From positions 62,001 to 126,000 of the forward strand of contig NZ_JBHJHP010000008.1 of NCBI RefSeq assembly GCF_042219855.1: 64,000 bases of DNA. Direction: 5' to 3'. This stretch comes from JBHJHP01 sp042219855 (lineage in GTDB: Bacteria; Bacteroidota; Bacteroidia; Bacteroidales; UBA5342). Below are positions 1 to 9,047 of the stretch, in pieces. Position 1 is the first letter of the stretch. Every line of letters begins with the position of its first letter. The notes under the pieces were generated by a model. That model saw only the letters and a program-made list of their open reading frames with translations, did not search any database and was not told where the DNA came from. The position numbers and the translations under genes were made by a program.

Positions 1-1
1 A

Positions 2-982
2 ACTGTGTCGGATCAGTCATCCGTTACAACCGGTGCTTTTGCACAGTACGAATTGAAGCTTAACAGGGCCACGGTGGCTGTTGGTGCCCGTTTCGACCAT
101 TACAGGATTCAGGATCATGCCAAGGCTGATTCTGAAGTGAAAAGCGGCAATGTCACTAGTCCGCGACTAAGCCTGATGTATAAAATTATAAATAATCTGC
201 AGGCGCGGATGAGCTATTCACAGGGCTATCGTGCGCCGCAAATATTCGATGAAGACCTGCATATTGAAACATCCGGTTCTCGTCAGGTCATTAATGTTAA
301 TGATCTGAATCTGAAGCAGGAAACAAGCCACAGTGTAATGGCATCGCTCGATTATAACGGGATGGTCGGCAAGGTATTCACCGGATTGCTGCTCGAAGGA
401 TTTTATACCCGTTTGCAGGATCCGTTTGTGAATGAAATTGGAATTCCTGATGAAACAGGTCGTGTGGTATATACGCGTAAAAATGCAGAGGATGGCGCTG
501 TTGTTGCGGGATTAAATGTAGAGTTCAAGTTGAGACCGGCAGAAGATTTTTCACTGACATCCGGGTTTACAATTCAGAAAAGTGAATACGACGTACCACA
601 GGAATTTAATGAAACACGCTTTTTCAGAACACCAAACCACTACGGGTTTTTTGCCCTGGACTGGGACTTTGCTAAAAATATTTGTTTATCAGCCACAGGA
701 AATTACACAGGGAAAATGCTGGTGCCATATTTCGGTCCGGATACGGATCCTGATCTTGGTGAATTAAGAATTTCACCGGCTTTTTTCGATTTTGGGGCGA
801 AGATAAGCTATACGGTTCAGCTTAAAAATGCCCGGATGGAATGGCTGTGTGGTGTGAAGAATGTGTTCAATGCATACCAGTCGGATTTTGATCTGGGTAA
901 AGACCGCGATCCGGCCTATATGTACGGACCCGTTACACCACGAACAGTTTATGTGGGCGTAAAATTCGGAAATGTGCTGTAG
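2..982 (+). CDS. TonB-dependent outer-membrane receptor, C-terminal part (5' end outside window)
   Basis: The reading frame is open from the first bases of the window to a TAG at 980-982, so this is the 3' end of a longer gene. The visible 326 residues are the beta-barrel half of a TonB-dependent receptor. Near residue 70 is SQGYRAPQIFDEDLHI, a typical barrel motif of these receptors, followed by alternating amphipathic strands and a C-terminal strand TVYVGVKFGNVL. Such receptors use TonB energy to import large or scarce substrates (iron chelates, vitamins, glycans) across the outer membrane. The plug domain and TonB box are upstream and cannot be seen, so the substrate is unknown. No SusD-like gene follows, so this is probably not a SusC-type glycan importer. 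Confidence 0.85.
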   Translation, partial: TVSDQSSVTTGAFAQYELKLNRATVAVGARFDHYRIQDHAKADSEVKSGNVTSPRLSLMYKIINNLQARMSYSQGYRAPQIFDEDLHIETSGSRQVINVNDLNLKQETSHSVMASLDYNGMVGKVFTGLLLEGFYTRLQDPFVNEIGIPDETGRVVYTRKNAEDGAVVAGLNVEFKLRPAEDFSLTSGFTIQKSEYDVPQEFNETRFFRTPNHYGFFALDWDFAKNICLSATGNYTGKMLVPYFGPDTDPDLGELRISPAFFDFGAKISYTVQLKNARMEWLCGVKNVFNAYQSDFDLGKDRDPAYMYGPVTPRTVYVGVKFGNVL

Positions 983-1095
983 TTATACCAATAAATTCAT
1001 TCAGGCAGTGTCCTTTTTATCTGACTTTCACATGTGAGGTCAACTTAATTGACTCCAAAGCGTTTAAATAATGAATGTGATAATGTGTTGATATA

Positions 1096-1848
1096 ATGAA
1101 TTCGGTTTTACCTTTTACAGAACATACAAAGATGGCGGATGTGATCCACAGGGATTACCGCTTAATTCCCATTATTGGCCGCTTTGGTATCGAATATGGA
1201 TTTGGGAATAAAACGATCTCTGAAGTGTGTCACGATAACGGGATCAATGCCCTGTTTTTTCTGGAGATCATCAACTCTTTTCATAATCATCAGTATTTCC
1301 CGCAGGAACAGCTGCAGAATTATCCGGCTAAATTGATAATAAAATATTTGTCCAATACACACCGGTGGTATCTGAAAGATAAGATTCCTGAGATTCAGGG
1401 ATATATTGACAAAATGCAGGAAACAGTCAATGAGGAAAACCATAAAAACATTAAACTGTTAAATGATTTTTTCAGGGACTACAGGACAGAACTCGTCAAA
1501 CACCTGGAAGAGGAGGATAAGAATATATTCCCTTATGTGCTGGAGCTGGAGGAGGCCGTGGAACATGCACAGATTCCGCCTCACCTGAAGAATGAACTGG
1601 ATCATGAGCCCATAGAGGAATACGAGCGTAATCATGAAGATCTGGAGGTTAAGCTCAGCGATCTGAAGAACCTGATTATTAAATATCTTCCGCCCTTGTT
1701 ATGCAAGGAGCTCTGTCAGAAACTGCTGACCGAACTCTTTCGACTGGAAGCGGATCTGGAAGACCATTCCCGCATTGAGGATAAAGTTCTGATACCGAAA
1801 GTTAAACTACTCGAAAAAATCGCGTTGGAGATCAATGGTTCACACTGA
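1096..1848 (+). CDS. Hemerythrin-domain protein with degenerate RIC/ScdA-like N-terminus
   Basis: A 250-residue protein. Residues 12-50 resemble the DUF542 domain of ScdA/YtfE iron-sulfur repair proteins (MADVIHRD...GNKTISEVC), but the usual cysteine pair before GNKT is replaced by FGFGNKT. The rest is an all-helical hemerythrin-like region with candidate di-iron ligands in NTHRWY, KHLEEEDK, NHEDLE and DHSRIED. Hemerythrin domains bind a di-iron centre and sense or store oxygen or nitric oxide, or help repair Fe-S clusters. The last 14 bp overlap the start of the LuxR-type regulator, which suggests translational coupling and a joint role in gas or redox sensing (inference). The ATG at 1096 gives the full DUF542-like region. 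Confidence 0.8.
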   Translation: MNSVLPFTEHTKMADVIHRDYRLIPIIGRFGIEYGFGNKTISEVCHDNGINALFFLEIINSFHNHQYFPQEQLQNYPAKLIIKYLSNTHRWYLKDKIPEIQGYIDKMQETVNEENHKNIKLLNDFFRDYRTELVKHLEEEDKNIFPYVLELEEAVEHAQIPPHLKNELDHEPIEEYERNHEDLEVKLSDLKNLIIKYLPPLLCKELCQKLLTELFRLEADLEDHSRIEDKVLIPKVKLLEKIALEINGSH

Positions 1849-2440
1849 CAAAAAAGACACGCTTATTATTGCTTCCGGACAGTTTATGTGCCGGTTTGGA
1901 ATTAAAACCATGCTGAGCGTGCTGGGTAATGAACCGGATATTATTGAGATGAACGATTTTAATAGTATCATTCACCATCTTACCCGTGAAAATCCGGTGA
2001 ATTATCTCATCATGAGTGATGATATTTTACCGGAACCCAAAGCTGAAAGCGTAAAGAAGCTTCGTAAACTGGATGCCGAAGTTAAGATTATGGTGATTGG
2101 TGTAGACCTTAAAAAGGATAACGCACTACCATATCAGGTGTTGAATGCAGATAATCAGAAAGAGGTTCTGGAGGAATTGCAGGACTTTTTTAATGCGTCT
2201 GAATCTGCTGCAGATTCTGAGATGCCCGATGTGTTAAGTGACCGCGAAATAGATGTGCTGAGAGCCGTGGCTCAGGGCTACTCCAATAAGGAAATTGCAG
2301 AAAAGCTTTTTATAAGTGCCAATACTGTGATTACCCACCGAAAAAATATTACCGAAAAACTTGGCATCAAGACCATTGCCGGATTGACCGTATACGCCAT
2401 TATGAAAAAAATTATTGAACCTGACGATGTGAGGATGTAA
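1835..2440 (+). CDS. LuxR-family transcriptional regulator with pseudo-receiver domain
   Basis: A 201-residue protein with the layout of a NarL-type response regulator. The C-terminal LuxR helix-turn-helix is clear: LSDREIDVLRAVAQGYSNKE followed by KLFISANTVITHRKN (about residues 130-190). The N-terminal 110 residues have receiver-like length and pattern, but the first strand reads LIIASGQF, without the acidic pair that binds magnesium, and no convincing phosphoacceptor Asp stands at the usual place. It is therefore probably not controlled by classical phosphorylation. It overlaps the hemerythrin gene by 14 bp, so the hemerythrin protein may supply or modulate its signal (inference). No histidine kinase is adjacent. 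Confidence 0.85.
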   Translation: MVHTDKKDTLIIASGQFMCRFGIKTMLSVLGNEPDIIEMNDFNSIIHHLTRENPVNYLIMSDDILPEPKAESVKKLRKLDAEVKIMVIGVDLKKDNALPYQVLNADNQKEVLEELQDFFNASESAADSEMPDVLSDREIDVLRAVAQGYSNKEIAEKLFISANTVITHRKNITEKLGIKTIAGLTVYAIMKKIIEPDDVRM

Positions 2441-2502
2441 CGGATATTTGATCAGATGTAAATGGAGGATAAAGTTTATTCCTGCACTTCTTCAGACATA
2501 AT

Positions 2503-2535
2503 GTCTTGATTCTTGTGTCTTGATTCTTGCGTCTT
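2503..2535 (+). repeat. Short tandem repeat, TCTTGATTCTTGtG unit (copy 1)
   Basis: Two and a half head-to-tail copies of a 14-base unit (CTTGATTCTTGTGT, then CTTGATTCTTGCGT) lie directly upstream of recG. The same unit recurs at 31182-31215 at the start of another gene. It is low-complexity and probably a dispersed intergenic repeat. It also supplies possible TTG -33 triplets for the recG promoter. Confidence 0.7.
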
Positions 2536-2548
2536 TTATCTATTTTTG
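2520..2548 (+). promoter_or_regulatory. Putative recG promoter (TTG - 18 bp - TATTTTTG)
   Basis: TATTTTTG at 2541-2548 fits the Bacteroidota -7 consensus TAnnTTTG exactly, and TTG at 2520-2522 lies 18 bp upstream. The recG ATG at 2556 is only 8 bases past the -7 element, so a transcript from here would be nearly or fully leaderless. The promoter is partly built from the short repeat. Confidence 0.5.
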
Positions 2549-2555
2549 CATCACC

Positions 2556-4658
2556 ATGGCAGAGTTGTACGAAACAGATATAACCTATTTAAAAGGTGTT
2601 GGGCCGAAGCGGGCTATCATCCTGAAACAGGAAGCCGGAATCGGAACCATTGAAGACCTGCTGTACTATTTCCCCTATAAATATATTGACCGTTCCCGGT
2701 TTTTTAAGGTCCGGGAAATTACAGCCGGAATGCCTTATGTGCAGTTGATTGGCCGGATTAAAACCATGGATACAACCGGAAAAGGATACAAACAACGTTT
2801 AAATGCTATTTTTTCGGATGATACCGGATCCATTGAGCTCGTCTGGTTCAAAGGAATAAAATATATTGCCAAATCATTGAAAACGGATGTGGATTATATC
2901 CTGTTCGGGAAGCCTTCACTTTTTAACGGCAGGGTAAATGTGGTTCATCCTGAACTGGAAAAATACGACGAAGCAGAAAAGAAAGCTTATACATCAGGCT
3001 TGCAGGCAGCTTATCCCACCACGGAAAAAATGAAAAGCAGCTTTCTGAATTCCAAAGCCATGCTCGGACTGGTGACCAACGCATTTGAAACCATGAACAG
3101 CCGGTTGACGGAAACGCTACCGGCCTGGTTGCTTCAAAAGCATCATTTTCCAACGTTAACAGAGGCACTGCGTGAGGTACACTTTCCAACGGGTCACCAG
3201 AAACTTGCGAAAGCAACTGAACGCTTAAAGTTTGAGGAGCTGTTCTATATTCAGTTGAATATTCTGCGTTTAAAAAACAGGCGCTCTGCAGGTATGAAAG
3301 GCCATGTTTTCAGCACGGTTGGTCATCTGCTGAACACCTTTTATAAAACCTGTCTTCCTTTCAAACTGACGGAAGCTCAAAAACGTGTGATCCGTGAAAT
3401 AAGGCAGGATGCAGGATCCGGAAAACAGATGAACCGTCTGTTGCAGGGTGATGTAGGGAGTGGTAAAACGCTGGTGGCACTCATGGTGATGCTGATCGCA
3501 CTGGATAACGGTTATCAGGCCACCATGATGGCGCCGACCGAAATTCTGGCAAATCAACACTATAATACACTGGTTGGCATGTTGGATGGCATGGATGTTA
3601 AAGTAGGACTGCTGACCGGAAGCACTAAAAAATCAGAAAGGACAATACTGCATGAGCAGCTACAGAACGGCGGAATGCAGATACTGGTTGGTACGCATGC
3701 CCTGATAGAAGATACAGTGAAGTTTCATAACCTGGGTCTGGTGATTATTGACGAACAGCACCGGTTTGGTGTGGCTCAGCGCGCACGCTTATGGAAAAAA
3801 AATACAATTCCGCCACATGTGCTGGTGATGACAGCTACGCCAATTCCGCGGACGCTGGCTATGACTCTTTACGGCGATCTGGATGTGTCGGTGATTGATG
3901 AATTACCGCCCGGTCGCAAGCCCATAAAGACGGCTCATTTTTACGAAAAGAAACGCAAAACCATCAATGAATTTATTGATAAACAGGTGGCATTGGGGCA
4001 GCAGGTTTATATGGTTTATCCATTGATCCAGGAGTCTGAAGCGCTCGATTACAAGAACCTGGAAGAGGGCTATGAATACATGAAAAAGCATTTTCCGCAT
4101 TTAAAAATCAGCATGGTACACGGAAAGATGAAACCGTCAGAAAAAGATGCGGAAATGATGCGTTTTAAAAAGGGCGAAACTCATATAATGGTGGCTACAA
4201 CGGTGATTGAAGTCGGTGTGGATGTGCCGAATGCCACAGTGATGGTAATTGAAAGTGCAGAACGGTTTGGCCTCAGCCAGCTGCATCAGCTGCGTGGTCG
4301 AGTTGGTCGTGGGGGAGAGCAGTCCTATTGTATTCTGGTGTCATCGCCGAAACTTTCTGAAGACGGGCGAAAGCGCCTGGAAACGATGGTGGCAACGACC
4401 GATGGTTTCGAAATTGCGGAGGCTGATCTGAAACTTCGCGGACCGGGTGATCTGGAAGGAACGCAGCAAAGCGGACTGCCATTCGATCTGAAAATTGCCA
4501 ACCTGGCAAAGGATGGGCAGATCTTGCAACTGGCCCGCGATGAGGCCGGAAAGGTACTTGATGATGATCCTCTGCTGGAGAAGGAATCCAATACTATTTT
4601 CTCCAAACAACTCACGAAACTTTCCTATAAACGCATTAACTGGGGCCTGATTTCCTAG
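2556..4658 (+). CDS. recG: ATP-dependent DNA helicase RecG
   Basis: RecG remodels stalled replication forks and Holliday junctions in the cytoplasm. From the ATG at 2556 the protein is 700 residues, normal for the family. It opens with ITYLKGVGPKRA, the conserved start of the wedge domain. Helicase motifs follow in order: Walker A GDVGSGKT near residue 297, DEQHRFG near 397, TATPIPRT soon after, and QLRGRVGRG near 577, with the RecG-type end beyond. An in-frame upstream start at 2520 would add 12 residues of hydrophobic sequence (MILASFIYFCIT) encoded across the promoter and repeat; I reject it because homologues start at the MAELYE-type residues. The next gene is convergent. Confidence 0.95.
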   Translation: MAELYETDITYLKGVGPKRAIILKQEAGIGTIEDLLYYFPYKYIDRSRFFKVREITAGMPYVQLIGRIKTMDTTGKGYKQRLNAIFSDDTGSIELVWFKGIKYIAKSLKTDVDYILFGKPSLFNGRVNVVHPELEKYDEAEKKAYTSGLQAAYPTTEKMKSSFLNSKAMLGLVTNAFETMNSRLTETLPAWLLQKHHFPTLTEALREVHFPTGHQKLAKATERLKFEELFYIQLNILRLKNRRSAGMKGHVFSTVGHLLNTFYKTCLPFKLTEAQKRVIREIRQDAGSGKQMNRLLQGDVGSGKTLVALMVMLIALDNGYQATMMAPTEILANQHYNTLVGMLDGMDVKVGLLTGSTKKSERTILHEQLQNGGMQILVGTHALIEDTVKFHNLGLVIIDEQHRFGVAQRARLWKKNTIPPHVLVMTATPIPRTLAMTLYGDLDVSVIDELPPGRKPIKTAHFYEKKRKTINEFIDKQVALGQQVYMVYPLIQESEALDYKNLEEGYEYMKKHFPHLKISMVHGKMKPSEKDAEMMRFKKGETHIMVATTVIEVGVDVPNATVMVIESAERFGLSQLHQLRGRVGRGGEQSYCILVSSPKLSEDGRKRLETMVATTDGFEIAEADLKLRGPGDLEGTQQSGLPFDLKIANLAKDGQILQLARDEAGKVLDDDPLLEKESNTIFSKQLTKLSYKRINWGLIS

Positions 4659-4664
4659 CTTTTA

Positions 4665-4815
4665 AACGGCCCTTCCTTGCTCTGCCATAGCTCGGCGAAG
4701 GCGGGGAAGGACGAATGAATAATTTGTATCCCCTGGTAGCCAAAACGCTACTGTGCTTTGCTAAAGGCGAATTAAACTGGGCTTTCAGCCCGGAACTCTA
4801 CATACAACAGACAAG
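4665..4815. repeat. Palindrome-rich intergenic element between convergent recG and GH43 genes
   Basis: This stretch holds CCCTTCC...GGAAGG (4670-4710) around GCTCGGCGAAGGCGG, and further on GGGCTTTCAGCCC near 4779-4791. It sits between two convergent genes and resembles the dispersed non-coding repeats common in Bacteroidota genomes. It may act as a two-way terminator. No gene was found in it; an 87-codon open frame here runs into the GH43 coding region and has no family features. Confidence 0.4.
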
Positions 4816-4822
4816 AATATCC

Positions 4823-6295
4823 TTATTGTTTCAGAATATAACCCTGGTAGCTAAAATCATCAATTTTCAACACCCCTTCACCCTTGCAGAAAACGCCCAC
4901 TTTAAGGTTTTTAAAACCGTGAACTACGTTATGCTGGTAACCCGAAACTTCCCGGCTGGTTGGATAATAAAGCCATGATTCACCATCCTTGCTGAAGGCC
5001 ATCTGCAGATCGTTCATTCTCCGGATCAACCTGAAAAAAGTGTAACCCTCCTTGTTCAGATCCGGTCCCTTGCCCTTTTCTCCCCAGTCCAGTGCATACA
5101 TGTTGTCTCCGTTCATGCCAATACCGGTATAGTTTTTATCATCATAATAGAGTACAAAACCATATTCGAGGGAATCATTATCTGAATCAGTGGTCAGTTT
5201 AATGGTCGCATCAAAATTCACATCAGGGGTGTTTGCAACCATCGCTTTAACCTTATTTTTTACTGAACCTATATTTAATTCGCCGTCAACCACAACAATC
5301 TCTCCAAGGTCTTTGATCCCTGCAAATTGCCATTGTGGCTTTAATACCACTGTATTAAAGGAATCGTTAACAAGTTTAATATTCTGATAGTCAACAGTTG
5401 AAGGCTCTTCTGTAGGTTTCCGTTTTAACCTGAACCAACCGTCACTGGTCCATTTTATGGGTTCAATCAATACTTGTCGTCCCCTGTTTATTTCATTATG
5501 CCGGTAAGCATGATATACGATATACCAGTTGCCTTTAGGATCATCAAAAATGGTTCCGTGACCTTTGGACCACCATTCTTCATTAGGTGACCAGCTTCGA
5601 AGTACCGGATTATATGCACTGTTTTCCCAGGGACCCAGTACATTCTCCGATCTGGCAGAGACCACCATATGACTGGTCGACGGACCTGCAGTTCCTCCCT
5701 GAGCAGAGGTCATAAAATAAAGACCATCCTTAAAAATAAGTTTTGGAGATTCCAGACAAAAACATTCAATGATCCAGTCATTTGGGATTGGCCATCCATC
5801 GTAAACCTTGGTTTTCTTACCTACGGTAGCCAGTCCGTCCGGGGTAAGTTTCGTAACCCAGCCATTGTTAAAATACAAATACCTGTCTCCTTCGGGTGTG
5901 ATGATATGGCCCGGATCAATACCGTTGGTTTTCAAATCTACAGGATCGCTCCAGGGGCCTTCTGGCTTGTCAGCTGTAACCACATAGTTGGTGCCGTTAG
6001 CAGGGAAATAGATGTAATACTTTTGATCCAGATATACCAGTTCGGGTGACCAGATATCCCCGATATACTTCTTCAGGGCATAGCCTATCATAGTCCAGTC
6101 TTTAAGATTTTTTGAATGATAAATCTGTAATCCCGGAACGTAGTTGTATGAGCAAAATGTCATGTAATAATCCTTATCGACCCGAATGATGGTCGGATCT
6201 GCATGATCACCACCGAATATATGCCAGATCTTTTGTGACTGAACCAGTGGGACAGTAAAAATAAAAAGAAGTAAAATTAGCCGTATCCTCTTCAT
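4823..6295 (-). CDS. Exported glycoside hydrolase family 43 enzyme with C-terminal accessory domain
   Basis: A 490-residue protein with a signal peptide (residues 1-20, ending LVQSQ). The five-bladed propeller of GH43 occupies about residues 22-300. The expected catalytic carboxylates are visible: Asp33 in HADPTI (base), Asp127 in GIDPGHI (pKa modulator) and Glu182 in CLESPKL (acid), with GHGTIFDD providing the conserved histidine region. Residues 310-490 look like a beta-sandwich similar to the C-terminal domains of beta-xylosidases. GH43 enzymes remove arabinose or xylose from plant or algal polysaccharides; the exact substrate cannot be told. It faces recG and is probably transcribed alone from the TATATTTG element upstream. 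Confidence 0.88.
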   Translation of the reverse strand: MKRIRLILLLFIFTVPLVQSQKIWHIFGGDHADPTIIRVDKDYYMTFCSYNYVPGLQIYHSKNLKDWTMIGYALKKYIGDIWSPELVYLDQKYYIYFPANGTNYVVTADKPEGPWSDPVDLKTNGIDPGHIITPEGDRYLYFNNGWVTKLTPDGLATVGKKTKVYDGWPIPNDWIIECFCLESPKLIFKDGLYFMTSAQGGTAGPSTSHMVVSARSENVLGPWENSAYNPVLRSWSPNEEWWSKGHGTIFDDPKGNWYIVYHAYRHNEINRGRQVLIEPIKWTSDGWFRLKRKPTEEPSTVDYQNIKLVNDSFNTVVLKPQWQFAGIKDLGEIVVVDGELNIGSVKNKVKAMVANTPDVNFDATIKLTTDSDNDSLEYGFVLYYDDKNYTGIGMNGDNMYALDWGEKGKGPDLNKEGYTFFRLIRRMNDLQMAFSKDGESWLYYPTSREVSGYQHNVVHGFKNLKVGVFCKGEGVLKIDDFSYQGYILKQ

Positions 6296-6323
6296 CGCAT
6301 CATCATTTATTGTTCCCCGCTAA

Positions 6324-6331
6324 CAAATATA
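6324..6331 (-). promoter_or_regulatory. -7 promoter element of the GH43 gene
   Basis: On the minus strand this reads TATATTTG, a perfect TAnnTTTG element, 29 bases upstream of the ATG at 6295. No TTG was found at the expected -33 distance. Confidence 0.45.
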
Positions 6332-6388
6332 ACTTTTTAAAGGGATAATCGTAATAATCTTAACACTAATCAGTGCCCGGAACCAGTA

Positions 6389-8248
6389 TTAAACTATTCT
6401 CTTCCCGAGTAATTTAATGGTAAAATAGATGATAATAATCCCTGCTATCATTAACGGTAAAACCGGTATTCCTATTGCCGAAGGTATTGTTCCGAATAAA
6501 ATTGCAATCAACCCGACAGTCAGGGCATAGGGCATTTGTGATTTAACATGATTGATGTGATTACAGCCGCTTGCCAGCGAACTCATTATGGTTGTATCTG
6601 AAATAGGAGAGCAATGGTCTCCCATAACAGATCCGGCAAGGACAACAGATACAACATTTGTAAAAATGGCCATGGTGTCGGCCGGGTTTAGCCCGTCGTT
6701 ATGACAAATCAGCCATGTGGCAGGCAGAATTAGCGGATATAATATAGCCATTGTTCCCCAGGATGATCCGGTGGAAAAAGCCACCAGTGCACTCATCACA
6801 AATGTGATCGCCGGCATTAGCCACGGGGCCATTTTAAAGTTTATCAACACATGTGAAATAAATGTGGCCGTATGCAGCTGTGTTGTTATTTCGGCCAGTG
6901 ACCATGCCAGGACCAATACGGTTACTGCCGGTAACATACTTTTAAATCCATCCAGCAGTGCATCCATTGTTTTCTGAAGGGTCAGGATGCGCTGCCCAAC
7001 GGAAAGCAGTACTGCAACGATTACACCCGCCAATGAAGACCACAAAAGCGCCACAAAGGAATCAGCTTCACCAATTATCTCAGCAATCCGTTTAAAAAGA
7101 GACATATCACTATGCCATATTTCCACATCAAACCCGGTAATAATGAGTCCTGCTATGGTACCAATAATAATCACCAAAACAGGAATAATACCGTTGATCC
7201 AGTGGGTTGATGCGATGTGATCATCTTTCAGTTTGTCTTTTCTTGACTCCTTTCTGGCCAGCTCTTCATACAGATGCATCACCCCGAAATCACGGCGCAT
7301 CAGAATGATCATCAGTACAAAAATTACGGTGAATACAGGATAAAAAGAATACTTTAATGAACTGAGGAATATGCTGTAGGCACTTTGCTCAATGCCAACC
7401 TGAACCAGGCCTTCCTTTATATAGCTCAGTTCTGCGCCGATCCACGTGGTAACAAATGCGATGCTTGCTATTGGGGCCGCTGTGGAATCTACAATATAAG
7501 CCAGTTTTTCCCGGGATATCTTAAGACGGTCTGTGACCGGTCGCATGGTATTTCCAACTACCAGTGTATTGGCATAGTCATCGAAAAATATAAACACGCC
7601 AAGAAACCAGGTAATCAGTTGTCCGGAACGTGGGCTACGGGCATATTTTGCCAGGCGATCCACCAGTCCCTGCATGCCTCCGTTTTTATGGATAATACTG
7701 ACCATGCCACCTATAAGCATCGAAAATACAATGATAGATACATGACCACTATCTTTGAGTGCTTCCACAAAATAGGTGTCGGCTGTAGAAAACAATCCAC
7801 GTCTTAATCCGGTCCAGACGGACATGTCAGAATAATAATTAATAATGAAGGCGCCCGAAAATATTCCGAAGAAAAGGGAAACATACACTTCTTTGAATAA
7901 CAGTGCCAGCAAAATGGCGATTAACGGAGGTATCACAGAGAGCCATAAAGGTACAGGGTTAACATCTACTGTAAAGGTTTGTGCCTTTATGTAAAGTGTG
8001 ACATTTTCCCCTTTACTGAAAACAACATCACCTTTGGCTATATTACCTTCAACTTTCCATATTTCCTCATTTTCATTGACCCGAAGTATGAGTGATGAAC
8101 CATCCAGTGAATCGTCCGACAATACTACTTTTACAGTTGCCGGTATGCCTTCAATCACCGGCCATGGTTTTTGGATTTTAACAACAGTGCCCGAGAAAAC
8201 TGAGAAAGAAAAGAAAAGACAGAAAAAGACCGCTGAAAGCATCCTCAT
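6389..8248 (-). CDS. nhaC: NhaC-family Na+/H+ antiporter with exported N-terminal domain
   Basis: A 619-residue integral membrane protein. From about residue 100 onward it has many hydrophobic segments and NhaC-family signatures such as GGMVSIIHKNGG, FFDDYANTLVVGN and SVMGDHCSPISDTT, as expected of a sodium/proton antiporter in the inner membrane. Unusually, the first 95 residues form a signal peptide (MRMLSAVFFCLFFSFSVFSG) and a small beta-rich region before the first transporter helix. That region may sit in the periplasm. The start overlaps the kdsB stop by four bases (ATGA), so translation is probably coupled. It could in principle carry another organic or cation substrate of the NhaC superfamily. 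Confidence 0.85.
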   Translation of the reverse strand: MRMLSAVFFCLFFSFSVFSGTVVKIQKPWPVIEGIPATVKVVLSDDSLDGSSLILRVNENEEIWKVEGNIAKGDVVFSKGENVTLYIKAQTFTVDVNPVPLWLSVIPPLIAILLALLFKEVYVSLFFGIFSGAFIINYYSDMSVWTGLRRGLFSTADTYFVEALKDSGHVSIIVFSMLIGGMVSIIHKNGGMQGLVDRLAKYARSPRSGQLITWFLGVFIFFDDYANTLVVGNTMRPVTDRLKISREKLAYIVDSTAAPIASIAFVTTWIGAELSYIKEGLVQVGIEQSAYSIFLSSLKYSFYPVFTVIFVLMIILMRRDFGVMHLYEELARKESRKDKLKDDHIASTHWINGIIPVLVIIIGTIAGLIITGFDVEIWHSDMSLFKRIAEIIGEADSFVALLWSSLAGVIVAVLLSVGQRILTLQKTMDALLDGFKSMLPAVTVLVLAWSLAEITTQLHTATFISHVLINFKMAPWLMPAITFVMSALVAFSTGSSWGTMAILYPLILPATWLICHNDGLNPADTMAIFTNVVSVVLAGSVMGDHCSPISDTTIMSSLASGCNHINHVKSQMPYALTVGLIAILFGTIPSAIGIPVLPLMIAGIIIIYFTIKLLGKRIV

Positions 8249-9012
8249 AATAAACGCACATCAGGTTGATTATTCACTTTTTCGAGGTCTTCAGGTGTAT
8301 CAATGCCCATGCTTTGGTGGTGGGTAATGCCTGTTTTTATATTAAACCCATGCTCCAGCCATCTTAATTGCTCCAGTGATTCTGCAATTTCAAGAGGCGT
8401 TTGTTTGAGTTGCGTGATTTTCTCCAGTATATCTGTCCGGTAAGCATACATCCCGATATGCAGATAGTAAGTGTGATTATAAAGCCACTCTTTCCGGTCT
8501 AAGCCTCTTTGGTAAGGCACAACAGAACGACTGAAGTAGAGCGCATTCCCATTTTTACCACGAACAAGTTTCACCTTATTGGGATCGAACAACACCTCAT
8601 ATCCTTCATCCACATTGAATGGTTTTGCCAGCGTGGCAATTTCACAGTCAGGGTCTTTGAAAAAGCCGGCCAGTGTAAGAATCTGTTCTTCTTCTATAAA
8701 GGGTTCGTCTCCCTGAAGATTAATTACCACGTCCACCACCTCGCCTTCACGTTGCATATATTTATGCACTGCTTCCTGACACCGGTCCGTACCACTTTTG
8801 TGGCGTTCCGAAGTCATTACCACACGACCTCCAAAATCCTCCACGGCTTCAAATATCCGCATGTCGTCAGTTGCTACAACTGCCGGGAAGCCAGACTCGG
8901 TAGCTTTCTCGTAAACCCGCTGTACCATAGGTTTCCCTGCGATAAGTGCCAAGGGTTTACCCGGGAAACGGGTGGAAGCATAACGCGATGGTATGACGAT
9001 GAGAATATTCAT
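8245..9012 (-). CDS. kdsB: 3-deoxy-manno-octulosonate cytidylyltransferase
   Basis: KdsB activates Kdo as CMP-Kdo for lipopolysaccharide inner core synthesis. From the ATG at 9012 the protein is 255 residues, the usual length. It begins ILIVIPSRYASTRFPGKPLA, the nucleotide-binding signature, and contains NLQGDEPFI and the LEQLRWLEHG region of the family. A longer frame to 9093 exists, but its 27 extra residues have no counterpart in the family and would run into the upstream lipid kinase gene. It lies 35 bp downstream of that kinase and overlaps nhaC by 4 bp, so the three genes probably share a transcript. Confidence 0.95.
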   Translation of the reverse strand: MNILIVIPSRYASTRFPGKPLALIAGKPMVQRVYEKATESGFPAVVATDDMRIFEAVEDFGGRVVMTSERHKSGTDRCQEAVHKYMQREGEVVDVVINLQGDEPFIEEEQILTLAGFFKDPDCEIATLAKPFNVDEGYEVLFDPNKVKLVRGKNGNALYFSRSVVPYQRGLDRKEWLYNHTYYLHIGMYAYRTDILEKITQLKQTPLEIAESLEQLRWLEHGFNIKTGITHHQSMGIDTPEDLEKVNNQPDVRLL

Positions 9013-9047
9013 GGTAAACTGGATTATTATTTCAAAAATACGCAGAA

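Noticed and set aside
4715..4978. 87-codon plus-strand frame after recG
   Set aside because: It spans a palindromic element and the antisense of the GH43 3' end, and has no family features.
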